Shown: positions 7,473 to 15,265 of the stretch, in pieces | How positions within the stretch are numbered: the first letter of the stretch is position 1 | How the letters are laid out: every line of letters begins with the position of its first letter | Source of the DNA: Mycobacterium sp. ENV421 | Lineage (GTDB): Bacteria > Actinomycetota > Actinomycetes > Mycobacteriales > Mycobacteriaceae | Reading direction: 5' to 3' | DNA length: 64,000 nt | Assembly: GCF_002887815.1 (NCBI RefSeq) | Contig: NZ_PDHO01000022.1 | Coordinates: 1 to 64,000, forward strand | Notes under the pieces: model-generated | The model's database searches: none | What the model was told of the DNA's origin: nothing | Seen by the model: the letters and a program-made list of their open reading frames with translations, nothing else | Made by a program: the position numbers and the translations under genes

Positions 7473-8530
7473 CGGGCGCCCGCCGCATTGCGGATCACCT
7501 GCACACCCGCGCCGGCGCCCGACACCACATAGAGCGTGTCGGAGTTGTCGTCGAAAGCCAGCGAGTTCGGTTGCTGCACGGTCGGGTAACGCACTTTCTC
7601 CACAGGAATACCAGTCGTCAAATCGTAACCAACAACCATGTTCGACGCGGTCTGCGAAACCCAGGCCAGATTGCGTGATCCGGCCAGCCCGTACGGCGCA
7701 TCCGGCACCGGGTAGGCCTGCCGCTCGATCAGCGGATCGACACCGAACACCAGCAGTTGTCCGCCGCGGGTGTCGGTCACCAGGACGCGGCCCAGCGGGT
7801 CGGCCACCATCGTGGTGGCGCCCAAGCCGGCGCGCAGGGCCTGCTGGGTGCGGCCCTCGGCGTTCAATGAGGTCACCGAGGTCTGACCGCGGTCGAGAAC
7901 CACGGCATTGTTGCCCTCGGCGACCACGGCGTCCACCCGCGCGAAGATCTTCACCTTCTCGGCGACCGCGGTGTCCGATCCCAGGGTGTAGGCGGTCCCG
8001 TCGGCACTGCCGAGCACCAGCCGACCGTCCGCGCGGCGGGCGATCGCGGTGAAGTCGGTGTCGGTCTCCTCGTTGATCGACACCGGACTGGCCGTGCCCG
8101 CGGCCAGATCGACGGTGACATAGCCACCTCGGGTGGACAGGAACGCCGAGCCCTGTCCGTCGCCGGTGATCGCGGTGGCCGGACCGGGCAGGGTGAGCTC
8201 GCGCGGAACGCCGCTGGAGTTGAACATCGTCAGTGTCGCGGCGGCCTGGGGGTCGGCGCCCGGGGTCAAAACAGCCAGTGACCCGGTGCGATCGTCGAAG
8301 ATCGCGGCGTCGGGATTTCCGCCGAGCGGCAGGATCTCACCGGCGGGGCGGGTGGCCGGCGGCGGGGACGCCGCGGGAGCGGCCGGCTCGATCGTCGGAG
8401 GCGGCGCTGCCAGCGGGTTGGTCGAGCAACCGGCCATGACGGTGGCGCAGGCCAATAAGATGGCGGTTGACCTGCGCAAACCGGCGCGGTTTACGATTTT
8501 TGCCAACGGGTAGCCCCCGGTTGTGTTCAA
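7469..8530 (-). CDS. lppL: Beta-propeller lipoprotein LppL
   Basis: Predicted surface lipoprotein, 353 residues, close to M. tuberculosis LppL (Rv2138) through most of its length. The signal peptide ends in TVMAGC; a long Pro/Ala linker follows, then repeated beta-strand blades, for example DADGRLVLGSADGTAYTL-like segments, DPLGRVLVTDTRGGQLLVFG and AFDDNSDTLYVVSGAGAGVQ. These spaced repeats suggest a seven-bladed propeller of the NHL/YVTN kind, usually a protein-binding scaffold; partners are unknown. Start codons are weak: TTG at 8530 is used, and TTG at 8506, directly before the basic n-region, is equally possible. It leads the lppL-DUF5703-pyrD operon and diverges from the gene at 8642. 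Confidence 0.88.
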   Translation of the reverse strand: MNTTGGYPLAKIVNRAGLRRSTAILLACATVMAGCSTNPLAAPPPTIEPAAPAASPPPATRPAGEILPLGGNPDAAIFDDRTGSLAVLTPGADPQAAATLTMFNSSGVPRELTLPGPATAITGDGQGSAFLSTRGGYVTVDLAAGTASPVSINEETDTDFTAIARRADGRLVLGSADGTAYTLGSDTAVAEKVKIFARVDAVVAEGNNAVVLDRGQTSVTSLNAEGRTQQALRAGLGATTMVADPLGRVLVTDTRGGQLLVFGVDPLIERQAYPVPDAPYGLAGSRNLAWVSQTASNMVVGYDLTTGIPVEKVRYPTVQQPNSLAFDDNSDTLYVVSGAGAGVQVIRNAAGAR

Positions 8531-8641
8531 GATCGAGCGACCGAATCGCCCACTGTCGATCAGGAAGTCTAGGCGGGCGGGAGGAAGACAAAATGGTCAG
8601 ATTGTCTTCTCAAGTCCCGTAACTCGCGTTATGGTGATTTC

Positions 8642-8953
8642 ATGACGCTGGCCGTGACTCGGGATTCCGATAGGCGAGAGTTCGCTATCGAGGACATCTC
8701 CACTGGTGTGTTCGCCAGTGGTTTCGGCCATCTCGGGGACGGTCGCAGTTTCTCGTTCCAGGTCCGTCGGGGGCAGCTCCTCGTGGAGGTCTATCACCCG
8801 CGGCTGGCCGGTCCGGTGCCGCTCGAGGAGGACGTGGTCGCCACGGCGGCCCGCAGCCTCACCGACTTCGATATCGACGACGAGCGCAGCCTGACCGCCG
8901 CCGTGCGGGACGCGGTCGCACACGCTGCGCCGGTAGCCCGCCCTTCACGCTGA
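8642..8953 (+). CDS. Conserved hypothetical protein
   Basis: A 103-residue acidic protein with no recognisable domain, signal peptide or membrane segment. The sequence alternates short strands and helices (FSFQVRRGQLLVEVYHPR, then EEDVVATAARSLTDFDI). It sits between divergent lppL and uppP, where M. tuberculosis has Rv2137c, but I cannot confirm that they are the same family. Codon use is typical of the neighbourhood, with strong GC bias at third positions. The overlapping minus-strand frame at 8597-8923 is a shadow. Start ATG 8642 is the only good candidate; no strong ribosome-binding site is visible, so a leaderless transcript is possible. Confidence 0.65.
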   Translation: MTLAVTRDSDRREFAIEDISTGVFASGFGHLGDGRSFSFQVRRGQLLVEVYHPRLAGPVPLEEDVVATAARSLTDFDIDDERSLTAAVRDAVAHAAPVARPSR

Positions 8954-8984
8954 ACCAGCAGCTCTATCCAGTACGGTCGGCGAC

Positions 8985-9833
8985 GTGAGTGTCGCGTCGA
9001 TGTCGTGGTTGCAGGTCGTGGTCCTGTCGATCGTCCAGGGTCTGACCGAGTTCTTGCCGATCTCGTCGTCGAGCCACCTCGCGATCGTGTCGAGGGTCTT
9101 CTTCTCCGCCGACGCCGGTGCGTCGTTCACGGCGGTGTCCCAGCTGGGCACCGAAGCCGCCGTGGTCATCTACTTCGCCCGCGACATCTGGCGGATACTC
9201 AAGGCCTGGTTCAACGGGCTCTTCGTCAAGGCTCACCGGGACAACATCGATTACCGGATGGGCTGGTACGTCATCATCGGCACGCTGCCGATCGTGGCGA
9301 TCGGCCTGGCGTTCAAGGAAGCGATCCGCGGTGAGGTTCGCAATCTCTGGGTGATCGCCACCGCGATGCTGGTCTTCTCGGCCGTGATCGCCGCTGCCGA
9401 GTACTTCGGGAAGCAGACCCGCCACCTGGAGCAATTGACGTGGAAGGACGGCCTGACAGTCGGCGTGGCGCAGTGCCTGGCCCTGGTGCCGGGGGTGTCC
9501 CGGTCCGGTTCGACGATCAGTGCCGGCCTGTTCCTCGGACTTGATCGTCCGCTCGCTGCGAGATTTGGCTTCCTGCTTGGCATTCCGGCTGTGCTGGCCT
9601 CCGGCATCTTCTCGCTTCCCGATGCTTTCCATCCGGTGACCGAAGGAATGAGCGCCACGGGGCCGCAATTGCTGGTGTCGGTGGTCATCACGTTCGTCGT
9701 CGGCTACGTGGCGATCGCCTGGCTGCTGCGCTTCGTCGCCAACCACGCCATGTACTGGTTCGTTGGCTACCGGGTGGTGCTGGCACTCGTCGTGATGGCG
9801 CTGCTGGCGTCGGGTGTGGTGGCGGCCTCTTGA
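8985..9833 (+). CDS. uppP: Undecaprenyl-diphosphatase (BacA/UppP)
   Basis: Integral membrane enzyme that dephosphorylates C55 (decaprenyl in mycobacteria) pyrophosphate to recycle the lipid carrier for peptidoglycan and arabinogalactan synthesis; overproduction of the family gives bacitracin resistance. 282 residues. Both signature loops are intact: GLTEFLPISSSSHL with the catalytic Glu and Ser-rich stretch, and GVSRSGSTI with the Arg and Ser residues. About eight hydrophobic helices are visible. GTG at 8985 is used; the ATG five codons later is possible. The stop overlaps the next gene (TTGA), consistent with an operon. Counterpart of Rv2136c. Confidence 0.96.
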   Translation: MSVASMSWLQVVVLSIVQGLTEFLPISSSSHLAIVSRVFFSADAGASFTAVSQLGTEAAVVIYFARDIWRILKAWFNGLFVKAHRDNIDYRMGWYVIIGTLPIVAIGLAFKEAIRGEVRNLWVIATAMLVFSAVIAAAEYFGKQTRHLEQLTWKDGLTVGVAQCLALVPGVSRSGSTISAGLFLGLDRPLAARFGFLLGIPAVLASGIFSLPDAFHPVTEGMSATGPQLLVSVVITFVVGYVAIAWLLRFVANHAMYWFVGYRVVLALVVMALLASGVVAAS

Positions 9834-10522
9834 CCGTCATCCTGCTACGCCACGGCCGCTCGACGTCCAACACCGCGCACACGCTGGCCGGCCGGACCGA
9901 GGGGGTCGAACTCGACGACAAAGGGCAGGACCAGGCCGGCGCGCTCGTCGACCGGGTCAAGGGCCTGCCGATCAAGGCGCTCGTCCGGTCCCCGCTGCTG
10001 CGGTGCCGCCTCACTCTGGAGCCGCTGGCCGCCGAGCTGGGCATCGAGCCGATGGTCGACGACCGCCTCGCCGAGGTGGACTACGGGCAGTGGACCGGCC
10101 GGGCGCTGAAGGATCTGGTGAAAGAGCCGCTGTGGGCGGTGGTTCAGCAGCAGCCCAGCGCGGCTGTCTTCCCCGACGGGGAGGGCCTGGCACAGGTTCA
10201 GGCCCGCGCGGTGGCCGCGGTACGCGAGCATGACCGCCGCCTCGCCGACGAGCACGGTCACGACGTGCTGTGGATCGCCTGTACGCACGGCGATGTGATC
10301 AAGGCTGTCGTCGCGGACGCACTCGGTGCCCATCTGGACAGCTTCCAGCGGATCACCGCCGACCCGGCGTCGATGAGTGTCATCCGTTACACGCCGTTCC
10401 GCCCATTTGTCGTGCACGTCAACCACACCGGCGCCGAACTCGCGTCGGCGCTCAGCGCGCCGCCGCCCGCCGAGGGCGACAAGACCGCCGGGGACGCCGT
10501 CGTCGGTGGGACCACCGACTGA
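9830..10522 (+). CDS. Histidine-phosphatase-superfamily protein (MSMEG_4193/Rv2135c-like)
   Basis: Phosphoglycerate-mutase-fold protein of 230 residues. LLRHGRSTSNT carries the phospho-accepting histidine, EVDYGQWTG the acid/base glutamate region, and ACTHGDVIKA the second catalytic histidine, so a phosphatase activity is likely; the substrate is unknown. The C-terminal 30 residues are low-complexity. TTG at 9830 overlaps the uppP stop, implying coupling. Downstream come a DUF3090 gene and an SCO1664-type gene, an arrangement I recall as conserved beside mshC in many actinobacteria, which hints at a shared, still undefined role. Confidence 0.88.
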   Translation: MTVILLRHGRSTSNTAHTLAGRTEGVELDDKGQDQAGALVDRVKGLPIKALVRSPLLRCRLTLEPLAAELGIEPMVDDRLAEVDYGQWTGRALKDLVKEPLWAVVQQQPSAAVFPDGEGLAQVQARAVAAVREHDRRLADEHGHDVLWIACTHGDVIKAVVADALGAHLDSFQRITADPASMSVIRYTPFRPFVVHVNHTGAELASALSAPPPAEGDKTAGDAVVGGTTD

Positions 10523-10576
10523 CCCGGCTGCCGCCGATTACGGCTGGCTGCTTTCAGCCGGTATTTTGGACATAAC

Positions 10577-11161
10577 ATGGCCCGCGCAATTCACGTCTTC
10601 CGCACACCCGACCGCTTCGTCGCCGGGACCGTTGGGCAGCCCGGAAATCGCACGTTCTATCTCCAGGCCGTCCACGACACCCGGGTCATCTCCGTGATCC
10701 TGGAGAAACAACAGGTCGCGGTGTTGGCCGAACGTATCGGCGCGCTGCTGGTCGAGATCAACCGCCGGTTCGGCACCCCGCTGCCGCCGGAGAAGGACGT
10801 CGACGACCTGAGCCCGCTCGTCACACCGGTCGACGCGGAGTTCCGGGTCGGCACGATGGGCCTCGGGTGGGATTCCGAGGCGCAGACCGTCGTCGTCGAA
10901 CTGCTGGCCGTCAGCGACGTCGAGTTCGACGCGTCGGTGGTGCTCGACGACGCCGAGGAGGGCCCGGACGCGGTGCGGGTGTTCCTCACGCCCGAGTCGG
11001 CCCGCCAGTTCGCCTCCCGCTCGACCCGGGTCATCTCGGCCGGCCGTCCGCCCTGCCCACTGTGCGACGAACCGCTGGATCCGGAAGGTCACATCTGCGT
11101 GCGCACCAACGGATATCGGCGCGGGGCGTTCGGCGAGACCGACGACGACTTCGACTCGTGA
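10577..11161 (+). CDS. DUF3090 family protein (Rv2134c-like)
   Basis: A 194-residue soluble protein of unknown function. The start MARAIHVFRTPDRFVAGTVG and the segment with FYLQAVHDTR, ISVILEKQQVAVLAERI are typical of DUF3090. The C-terminus has PPCPLCDEPLDPEGHICVR, a Cys-x2-Cys ... His-x-Cys cluster that could bind zinc. It lies 54 bases after the histidine-phosphatase gene, and its stop overlaps the SCO1664-type start (GTGA), so the two products are probably made in equal amounts and may form a complex. No catalytic residues can be assigned by eye. Confidence 0.88.
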   Translation: MARAIHVFRTPDRFVAGTVGQPGNRTFYLQAVHDTRVISVILEKQQVAVLAERIGALLVEINRRFGTPLPPEKDVDDLSPLVTPVDAEFRVGTMGLGWDSEAQTVVVELLAVSDVEFDASVVLDDAEEGPDAVRVFLTPESARQFASRSTRVISAGRPPCPLCDEPLDPEGHICVRTNGYRRGAFGETDDDFDS

Positions 11162-11985
11162 CAGCCGCCGACGAGGCCTCGGCCCGCGACGCGCTGCGCT
11201 GCGGTGAGCTGACCATCCTCGGGCGGATCCGCTCGGCAAGTAATGCCACCTTCCTGTGCGAGGCCACCGGGCCCGCGGGGCCCGACCATCCGGTGCACTG
11301 CGTCTACAAGCCGGTCTCCGGCGAGCAACCATTGTGGGATTTCCCGGACGGCACCCTGGCCGGCCGGGAAGTGGGCTCGTATCTGGTCTCGGCCGCACTC
11401 GGCTGGAACATCGTGCCGTACACCATCATTCGGGACGGCCCGGCCGGTCCGGGGATGGTGCAGCTGTGGGTCGACCAGCCCGGCGACAGCGACGACGCCG
11501 AATCCGAAGGACCTGACCTGGTCGACATCTGCCCGCCGGGATCCATTCCGCCTGGCTATCTTTCGGTGCTGCGCGCATACGACTACGCGGGCAACGACGT
11601 CACGCTGGTGCACGCCGACGACACGCGGCTGCGGCGGATGGCGGTGTTCGACGTGATCGTCAACAACGCCGACCGCAAGGGCGGCCACATTCTGGCCGGC
11701 ATCGACGGCCGGGTGTACGGCGTCGACCACGGGGTGTCACTGCATGTTCAGGACAAGCTGCGCACCGTGCTCTGGGGCTGGGCCGGAAAGCCGATCGACG
11801 ACGAGACGCTGGCGGCGATCGCCGGACTCGGCGAGCAGCTGGCCGGCCCGCTCGCCGACCAGCTACGCGAGCTCGTCACCCCGGCGGAGGTGGCGGCGTT
11901 GCGGCGGCGGGTCCGGATGCTGGTCGCCGAGCCCGTCATGCCCGCACCCGATCGGCACCGGCCGATTCCCTGGCCGGCCTTCTGA
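11158..11985 (+). CDS. SCO1664 family protein with phosphoinositide-kinase/HipA-like fold
   Basis: A 275-residue cytosolic protein of the SCO1664 type (Rv2133c-like). It looks like a divergent member of the PI3K/PI4K-HipA kinase fold: CVYKPVSGE offers a nucleotide-binding lysine (Lys51), FDVIVNNADRKGGHIL resembles the catalytic loop (Asp172), and YGVDHGVSLH resembles the metal-binding aspartate segment (Asp190). Whether it phosphorylates a protein, a lipid or anything at all is unknown. The open frame extends further upstream, but GTG 11158 overlapping the DUF3090 stop is the family start. It is followed 58 bases later by cysQ. Confidence 0.85.
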   Translation: MTAADEASARDALRCGELTILGRIRSASNATFLCEATGPAGPDHPVHCVYKPVSGEQPLWDFPDGTLAGREVGSYLVSAALGWNIVPYTIIRDGPAGPGMVQLWVDQPGDSDDAESEGPDLVDICPPGSIPPGYLSVLRAYDYAGNDVTLVHADDTRLRRMAVFDVIVNNADRKGGHILAGIDGRVYGVDHGVSLHVQDKLRTVLWGWAGKPIDDETLAAIAGLGEQLAGPLADQLRELVTPAEVAALRRRVRMLVAEPVMPAPDRHRPIPWPAF

Positions 11986-12043
11986 GCCCTGGTCCCGCGG
12001 GACGACCGACGGGACTGATCATGATTCGGCAATACTGACTCAG

Positions 12044-12805
12044 GTGAGCATGACCGACGCGGCGCTGGCCGCCGACCTCGCCGAGGAGGCGGGCCGGCTA
12101 CTGCTGTCGGTACGTGACGAGGTCGGTTTCGACTTCCCGCCCGCACTCGGAGACGCCGGCGACGTGCGCGCCAATGCCCTGATTCTGCGCAGGCTGCGTG
12201 CCGAGCGTCCCGGTGACGCCGTGCTGTCGGAAGAGGCCTACGACGACCTCAAGCGGCTTCAGGCCGACCGGGTGTGGATCATCGACCCGCTCGACGGCAC
12301 CCGCGAATTCTCCATGCCCCGCCGCACCGACTGGGCGGTCCACGTGGCCCTCTGGCAGCGCACCGGCGGACCGGACGGCACCATCACCGATGCCGCCGTC
12401 GCGCTGCCTGCGATGAGCGAGGTGTATCGCTCGGACACCGTGACCGCCCCGCCGCCACCGCCGCCCGGCCCGATTCGGATCACCGCCAGCTCGAACCGCC
12501 CGCCCGCGGTGCTGTGGCGGCTGCGGGACCGCCTCGACATCGAGTTTCTGCGGATCGGATCGGCCGGCGCCAAGGCGATGGCGGTGGTGCGCGGCGACGC
12601 CGACGCCTACATCCACGCCGGCGGTCAGTGGGAGTGGGACTCGGCCGCACCCGCCGGGGTGGTGCAGGCCGCCGGTCTGCACGCCACCCGCATCGATGGG
12701 TCGCCGCTGCGCTACAACCGGCCGGACCCCTACCTGCCCGATCTGCTGATGTGCCGGGCCGACGTCGCCGACCTGCTGCTCGACGCCATGTGGCTGGCGA
12801 GTTAG
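12044..12805 (+). CDS. cysQ: 3'(2'),5'-bisphosphate nucleotidase CysQ
   Basis: Mg-dependent phosphatase of the inositol-monophosphatase superfamily that removes the 3' phosphate of PAP/PAPS, controlling sulfate-activation intermediates; the M. tuberculosis homologue Rv2131c is also active on fructose-1,6-bisphosphate and inositol phosphate. The metal-binding motif is WIIDPLDGTREFSMP (Asp81, Asp84), preceded by AVLSEEAYDD with the paired glutamates, and the late motif is GGQWEWDSAAPAGV. 253 residues from GTG 12044; ATG 12050 is nearly equivalent. The frame runs open upstream over the SCO1664-type gene, but that part does not belong to it. It lies upstream of mshC, as in M. tuberculosis. Confidence 0.95.
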   Translation: MSMTDAALAADLAEEAGRLLLSVRDEVGFDFPPALGDAGDVRANALILRRLRAERPGDAVLSEEAYDDLKRLQADRVWIIDPLDGTREFSMPRRTDWAVHVALWQRTGGPDGTITDAAVALPAMSEVYRSDTVTAPPPPPPGPIRITASSNRPPAVLWRLRDRLDIEFLRIGSAGAKAMAVVRGDADAYIHAGGQWEWDSAAPAGVVQAAGLHATRIDGSPLRYNRPDPYLPDLLMCRADVADLLLDAMWLAS

Positions 12806-12906
12806 GGAATCAAACCTGTCGCCGCGTTGTCTGAAGTAACGCGAGACAGCCGGTCACCACACCACCTGAGAGCGCCGTGAACAGCGAACCCCCTAGAGTC
12901 GAGGCC

Positions 12907-14145
12907 ATGCAGTCCTGGTCGGCCGTCGACATCCCACAGCTGCCCGGTCGTGGGCCGGCCCTGCGGTTGTACGACACCGCCGACGGCCAGGTCCGTCCGA
13001 CGTCGCCGGGGGAGACCGCGACGATGTACGTCTGCGGCATCACGCCCTACGACGCGACGCACCTGGGCCACGCCGCGACGTACCTGACGTTCGATCTGGT
13101 CTACCGGGTCTGGCGCGACGGCGGCCATCAGGTTCATTACGTGCAGAACATCACCGACGTCGACGACCCGCTGTTCGAACGGGCCAATCGCGACGGCGTG
13201 GACTGGCGGGAGCTGGGCGCGCGGGAGATTCAGTTGTTCCGCGAGGACATGGCCGCGTTGCGGGTACTGCCGCCGCGCGACTATGTCGCCGCCACCGACG
13301 CGATCGGCGAAGTGGTCGAGTTGGTGGAGAAGATGCTGGCGTCCGGGGCGGCGTATGTGGTCGACGACGACGAGTTCCCGGATATCTATTACCGCGCCGA
13401 CGCCACCACCCAGTTCGGTTATGAATCGGGCTACGACCGCGACACGATGATGCGGCTGTTCGCCGAACGCGGCGGCGACCCGGATCGGGCGGGCAAAGCC
13501 GACCCGCTCGACGCACTGCTCTGGCGTGCAGCCCGCCCGGACGAGCCGAGCTGGCCCGCGCCGTTCGGCGCCGGACGGCCGGGGTGGCACGTGGAGTGTT
13601 CGGCGATTGCTCTGAGCCGCATCGGTTTCGGCTTCGACGTGCAGGGTGGCGGCAGCGACCTGATCTTCCCGCACCACGAGTTCTCCGCCGCGCACGGTGA
13701 ATGCGTGATCGGAGAGCGCCGGTTCGCGCGGCACTACGTGCACGCCGGGATGATCGGCTGGGACGGGCACAAGATGTCCAAGAGCCGCGGCAACCTGGTG
13801 CTGGTGTCCCGGCTGCGCGCGCAGGGGGTGGACCCGGCGGCCATCCGCCTTGGCCTGCTGGCGGGACACTATCGCAGCGACCGGTCCTGGAGCGACACGG
13901 TGCTCGACGATGCCAACACCCGCCTGCACCGGTGGCGGTCAGCTGCGGCTTTGCCCGCCGGCCCGGATGCCGCCGACGTCATCGGACGGCTGCGGCAGTA
14001 CCTGGCTGATGACCTCGACACGCCCAAAGCCCTTGCCGCCATTGATGGTTGGGTCACCGACGCACTGGAATACGGTGGCCATGACGACAGCGCGCCGACC
14101 GCGGTTGCGGCCGCGGTCGACGCGCTGCTGGGCGTGTCGCTCTAG
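12907..14145 (+). CDS. mshC: L-cysteine:1D-myo-inositol 2-amino-2-deoxy-alpha-D-glucopyranoside ligase
   Basis: Mycothiol synthesis step three: activates cysteine as the adenylate and joins it to GlcN-Ins. The enzyme derives from class I cysteinyl-tRNA synthetase. The HIGH-like box is YDATHLGHAATYL and the KMSKS box is GHKMSKSRGN; GWHVECSAIAL and GGGSDLIFPHHE contain the zinc ligands. 412 residues, shorter than CysS because the anticodon-binding domain is absent. ATG 12907 (MQSWSAVDIPQLPGRGPALR) matches the conserved MshC N-terminus, so the open frame upstream is ignored. The stop is only 3 bases from the stop of the convergent acyl-CoA dehydrogenase gene. Confidence 0.97.
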   Translation: MQSWSAVDIPQLPGRGPALRLYDTADGQVRPTSPGETATMYVCGITPYDATHLGHAATYLTFDLVYRVWRDGGHQVHYVQNITDVDDPLFERANRDGVDWRELGAREIQLFREDMAALRVLPPRDYVAATDAIGEVVELVEKMLASGAAYVVDDDEFPDIYYRADATTQFGYESGYDRDTMMRLFAERGGDPDRAGKADPLDALLWRAARPDEPSWPAPFGAGRPGWHVECSAIALSRIGFGFDVQGGGSDLIFPHHEFSAAHGECVIGERRFARHYVHAGMIGWDGHKMSKSRGNLVLVSRLRAQGVDPAAIRLGLLAGHYRSDRSWSDTVLDDANTRLHRWRSAAALPAGPDAADVIGRLRQYLADDLDTPKALAAIDGWVTDALEYGGHDDSAPTAVAAAVDALLGVSL

Positions 14146-14148
14146 TTC

Positions 14149-15252
14149 CTACAGAGCGACGGCGCCGTAGCTGCCCACCTGCGAGCTGAGGAATCGCAGC
14201 TGATCGGTGGCCGACCCGAGGGTCTGGTCGATAGCGGTGAGCCGTGCGGCGTAGTGGGCCACCGGGTATTCGGCGGTCACGCCGATACCTCCGTGCATCT
14301 GGATCGACTCCTGGGCGATGTGCTTACCCGACCGTCCGATCTGCAGCTTGGCCCGGGCCGCGACCATGGGATCCAGCCGGCCGTCGCTGATGCACATCGC
14401 GGCGTAGTAGTTCATGCTGCGAGCCAGCTCGAGCGACACGTACATGTCGGCGGCACGCTGGGTGAGCGTCTGGAACGTCTTGAGCGGCACGCCGAACTGC
14501 TTGCGTGCGTTCAGATACTCCGTGGTCATCCGCAGCGATTCATCCATGGCGCCAACGGCTTCGGCGCACAGGGCCGAGGAGTAGCGGATCAGCGTTGCGT
14601 GGATGCGTTCGCTGGCATCGCCGCCGTCGCCGAGCGGCTGCGCCGGGGCGTCGGTGAAGTCGATCTCGGCGCCGCGCTGCCCGTCGAAGGTCCGGTATCC
14701 GCGGCGGGTGGTTGACGCGGCGTCGACGAGGAACGCGCCGATGCCACCGTCGGGCAGGGCGGCGGTGACGACCAGCGCATCGGCGCTGTCGCCGGCCAGG
14801 ACCGGGTTCTTGCGGCCGGTGATGGTCCAGGAGTCACCGGTTTTGGTTGCGCGCGTCGACAATTCGTCAAGGCCGCGCAGGCCCTTCTCGGTGTGCGCCA
14901 ACGCGAGCAGCCGCTCACCGGCGGCGACGTCGTCGAGCTGAGCGCGCTGAGAGTCGCTGCCCAGTTCGGCGATCAGGCCGCCCGGGATCAGCGCGGCCGC
15001 GGCCACCGGCTCGGGTGCCAGACGGCGGCCGAGCTCGGTCATCACGACGATGATCTCGATCTGGCCGGCTTCCTCGGGCTCGAAACCCAGTCCGAGGATG
15101 CCGATCTCGGCCAGCTGACGCCACACGTCGCGGCTCCAGCCGAGCTCGGAGTCGACGGTTTTGTTGCGGGTCTCGATGTCGTAGGTGCGGGAGAACACCT
15201 CGCGCGCGGTGTCGCGGAGCAGTTCTTGTTCGTCGGTCAAATCAAAGTTCAT
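14149..15252 (-). CDS. Acyl-CoA dehydrogenase, second subunit of a pair
   Basis: FAD-dependent acyl-CoA dehydrogenase family protein, 367 residues. MNFDLTDEQELLRDTAREVF starts the N-terminal helical domain; a central beta domain (TGRKNPVLAGDSADALVV) and C-terminal helices with ESIQMHGGIGVTAEYPVAHY follow. The YEG-type catalytic segment is replaced by the GGIGVT ... HYAARLTAIDQTLGS ending typical of the shorter partner in mycobacterial alpha2beta2 ACADs such as the FadE pairs of sterol and lipid breakdown. It starts 13 bases after the stop of the upstream 391-residue ACAD gene, so they are one operon and likely one enzyme. Substrate unknown; resemblance to FadE17/FadE18 is tentative. Confidence 0.88.
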   Translation of the reverse strand: MNFDLTDEQELLRDTAREVFSRTYDIETRNKTVDSELGWSRDVWRQLAEIGILGLGFEPEEAGQIEIIVVMTELGRRLAPEPVAAAALIPGGLIAELGSDSQRAQLDDVAAGERLLALAHTEKGLRGLDELSTRATKTGDSWTITGRKNPVLAGDSADALVVTAALPDGGIGAFLVDAASTTRRGYRTFDGQRGAEIDFTDAPAQPLGDGGDASERIHATLIRYSSALCAEAVGAMDESLRMTTEYLNARKQFGVPLKTFQTLTQRAADMYVSLELARSMNYYAAMCISDGRLDPMVAARAKLQIGRSGKHIAQESIQMHGGIGVTAEYPVAHYAARLTAIDQTLGSATDQLRFLSSQVGSYGAVAL

Positions 15253-15265
15253 GGCTGGCCGTCCC

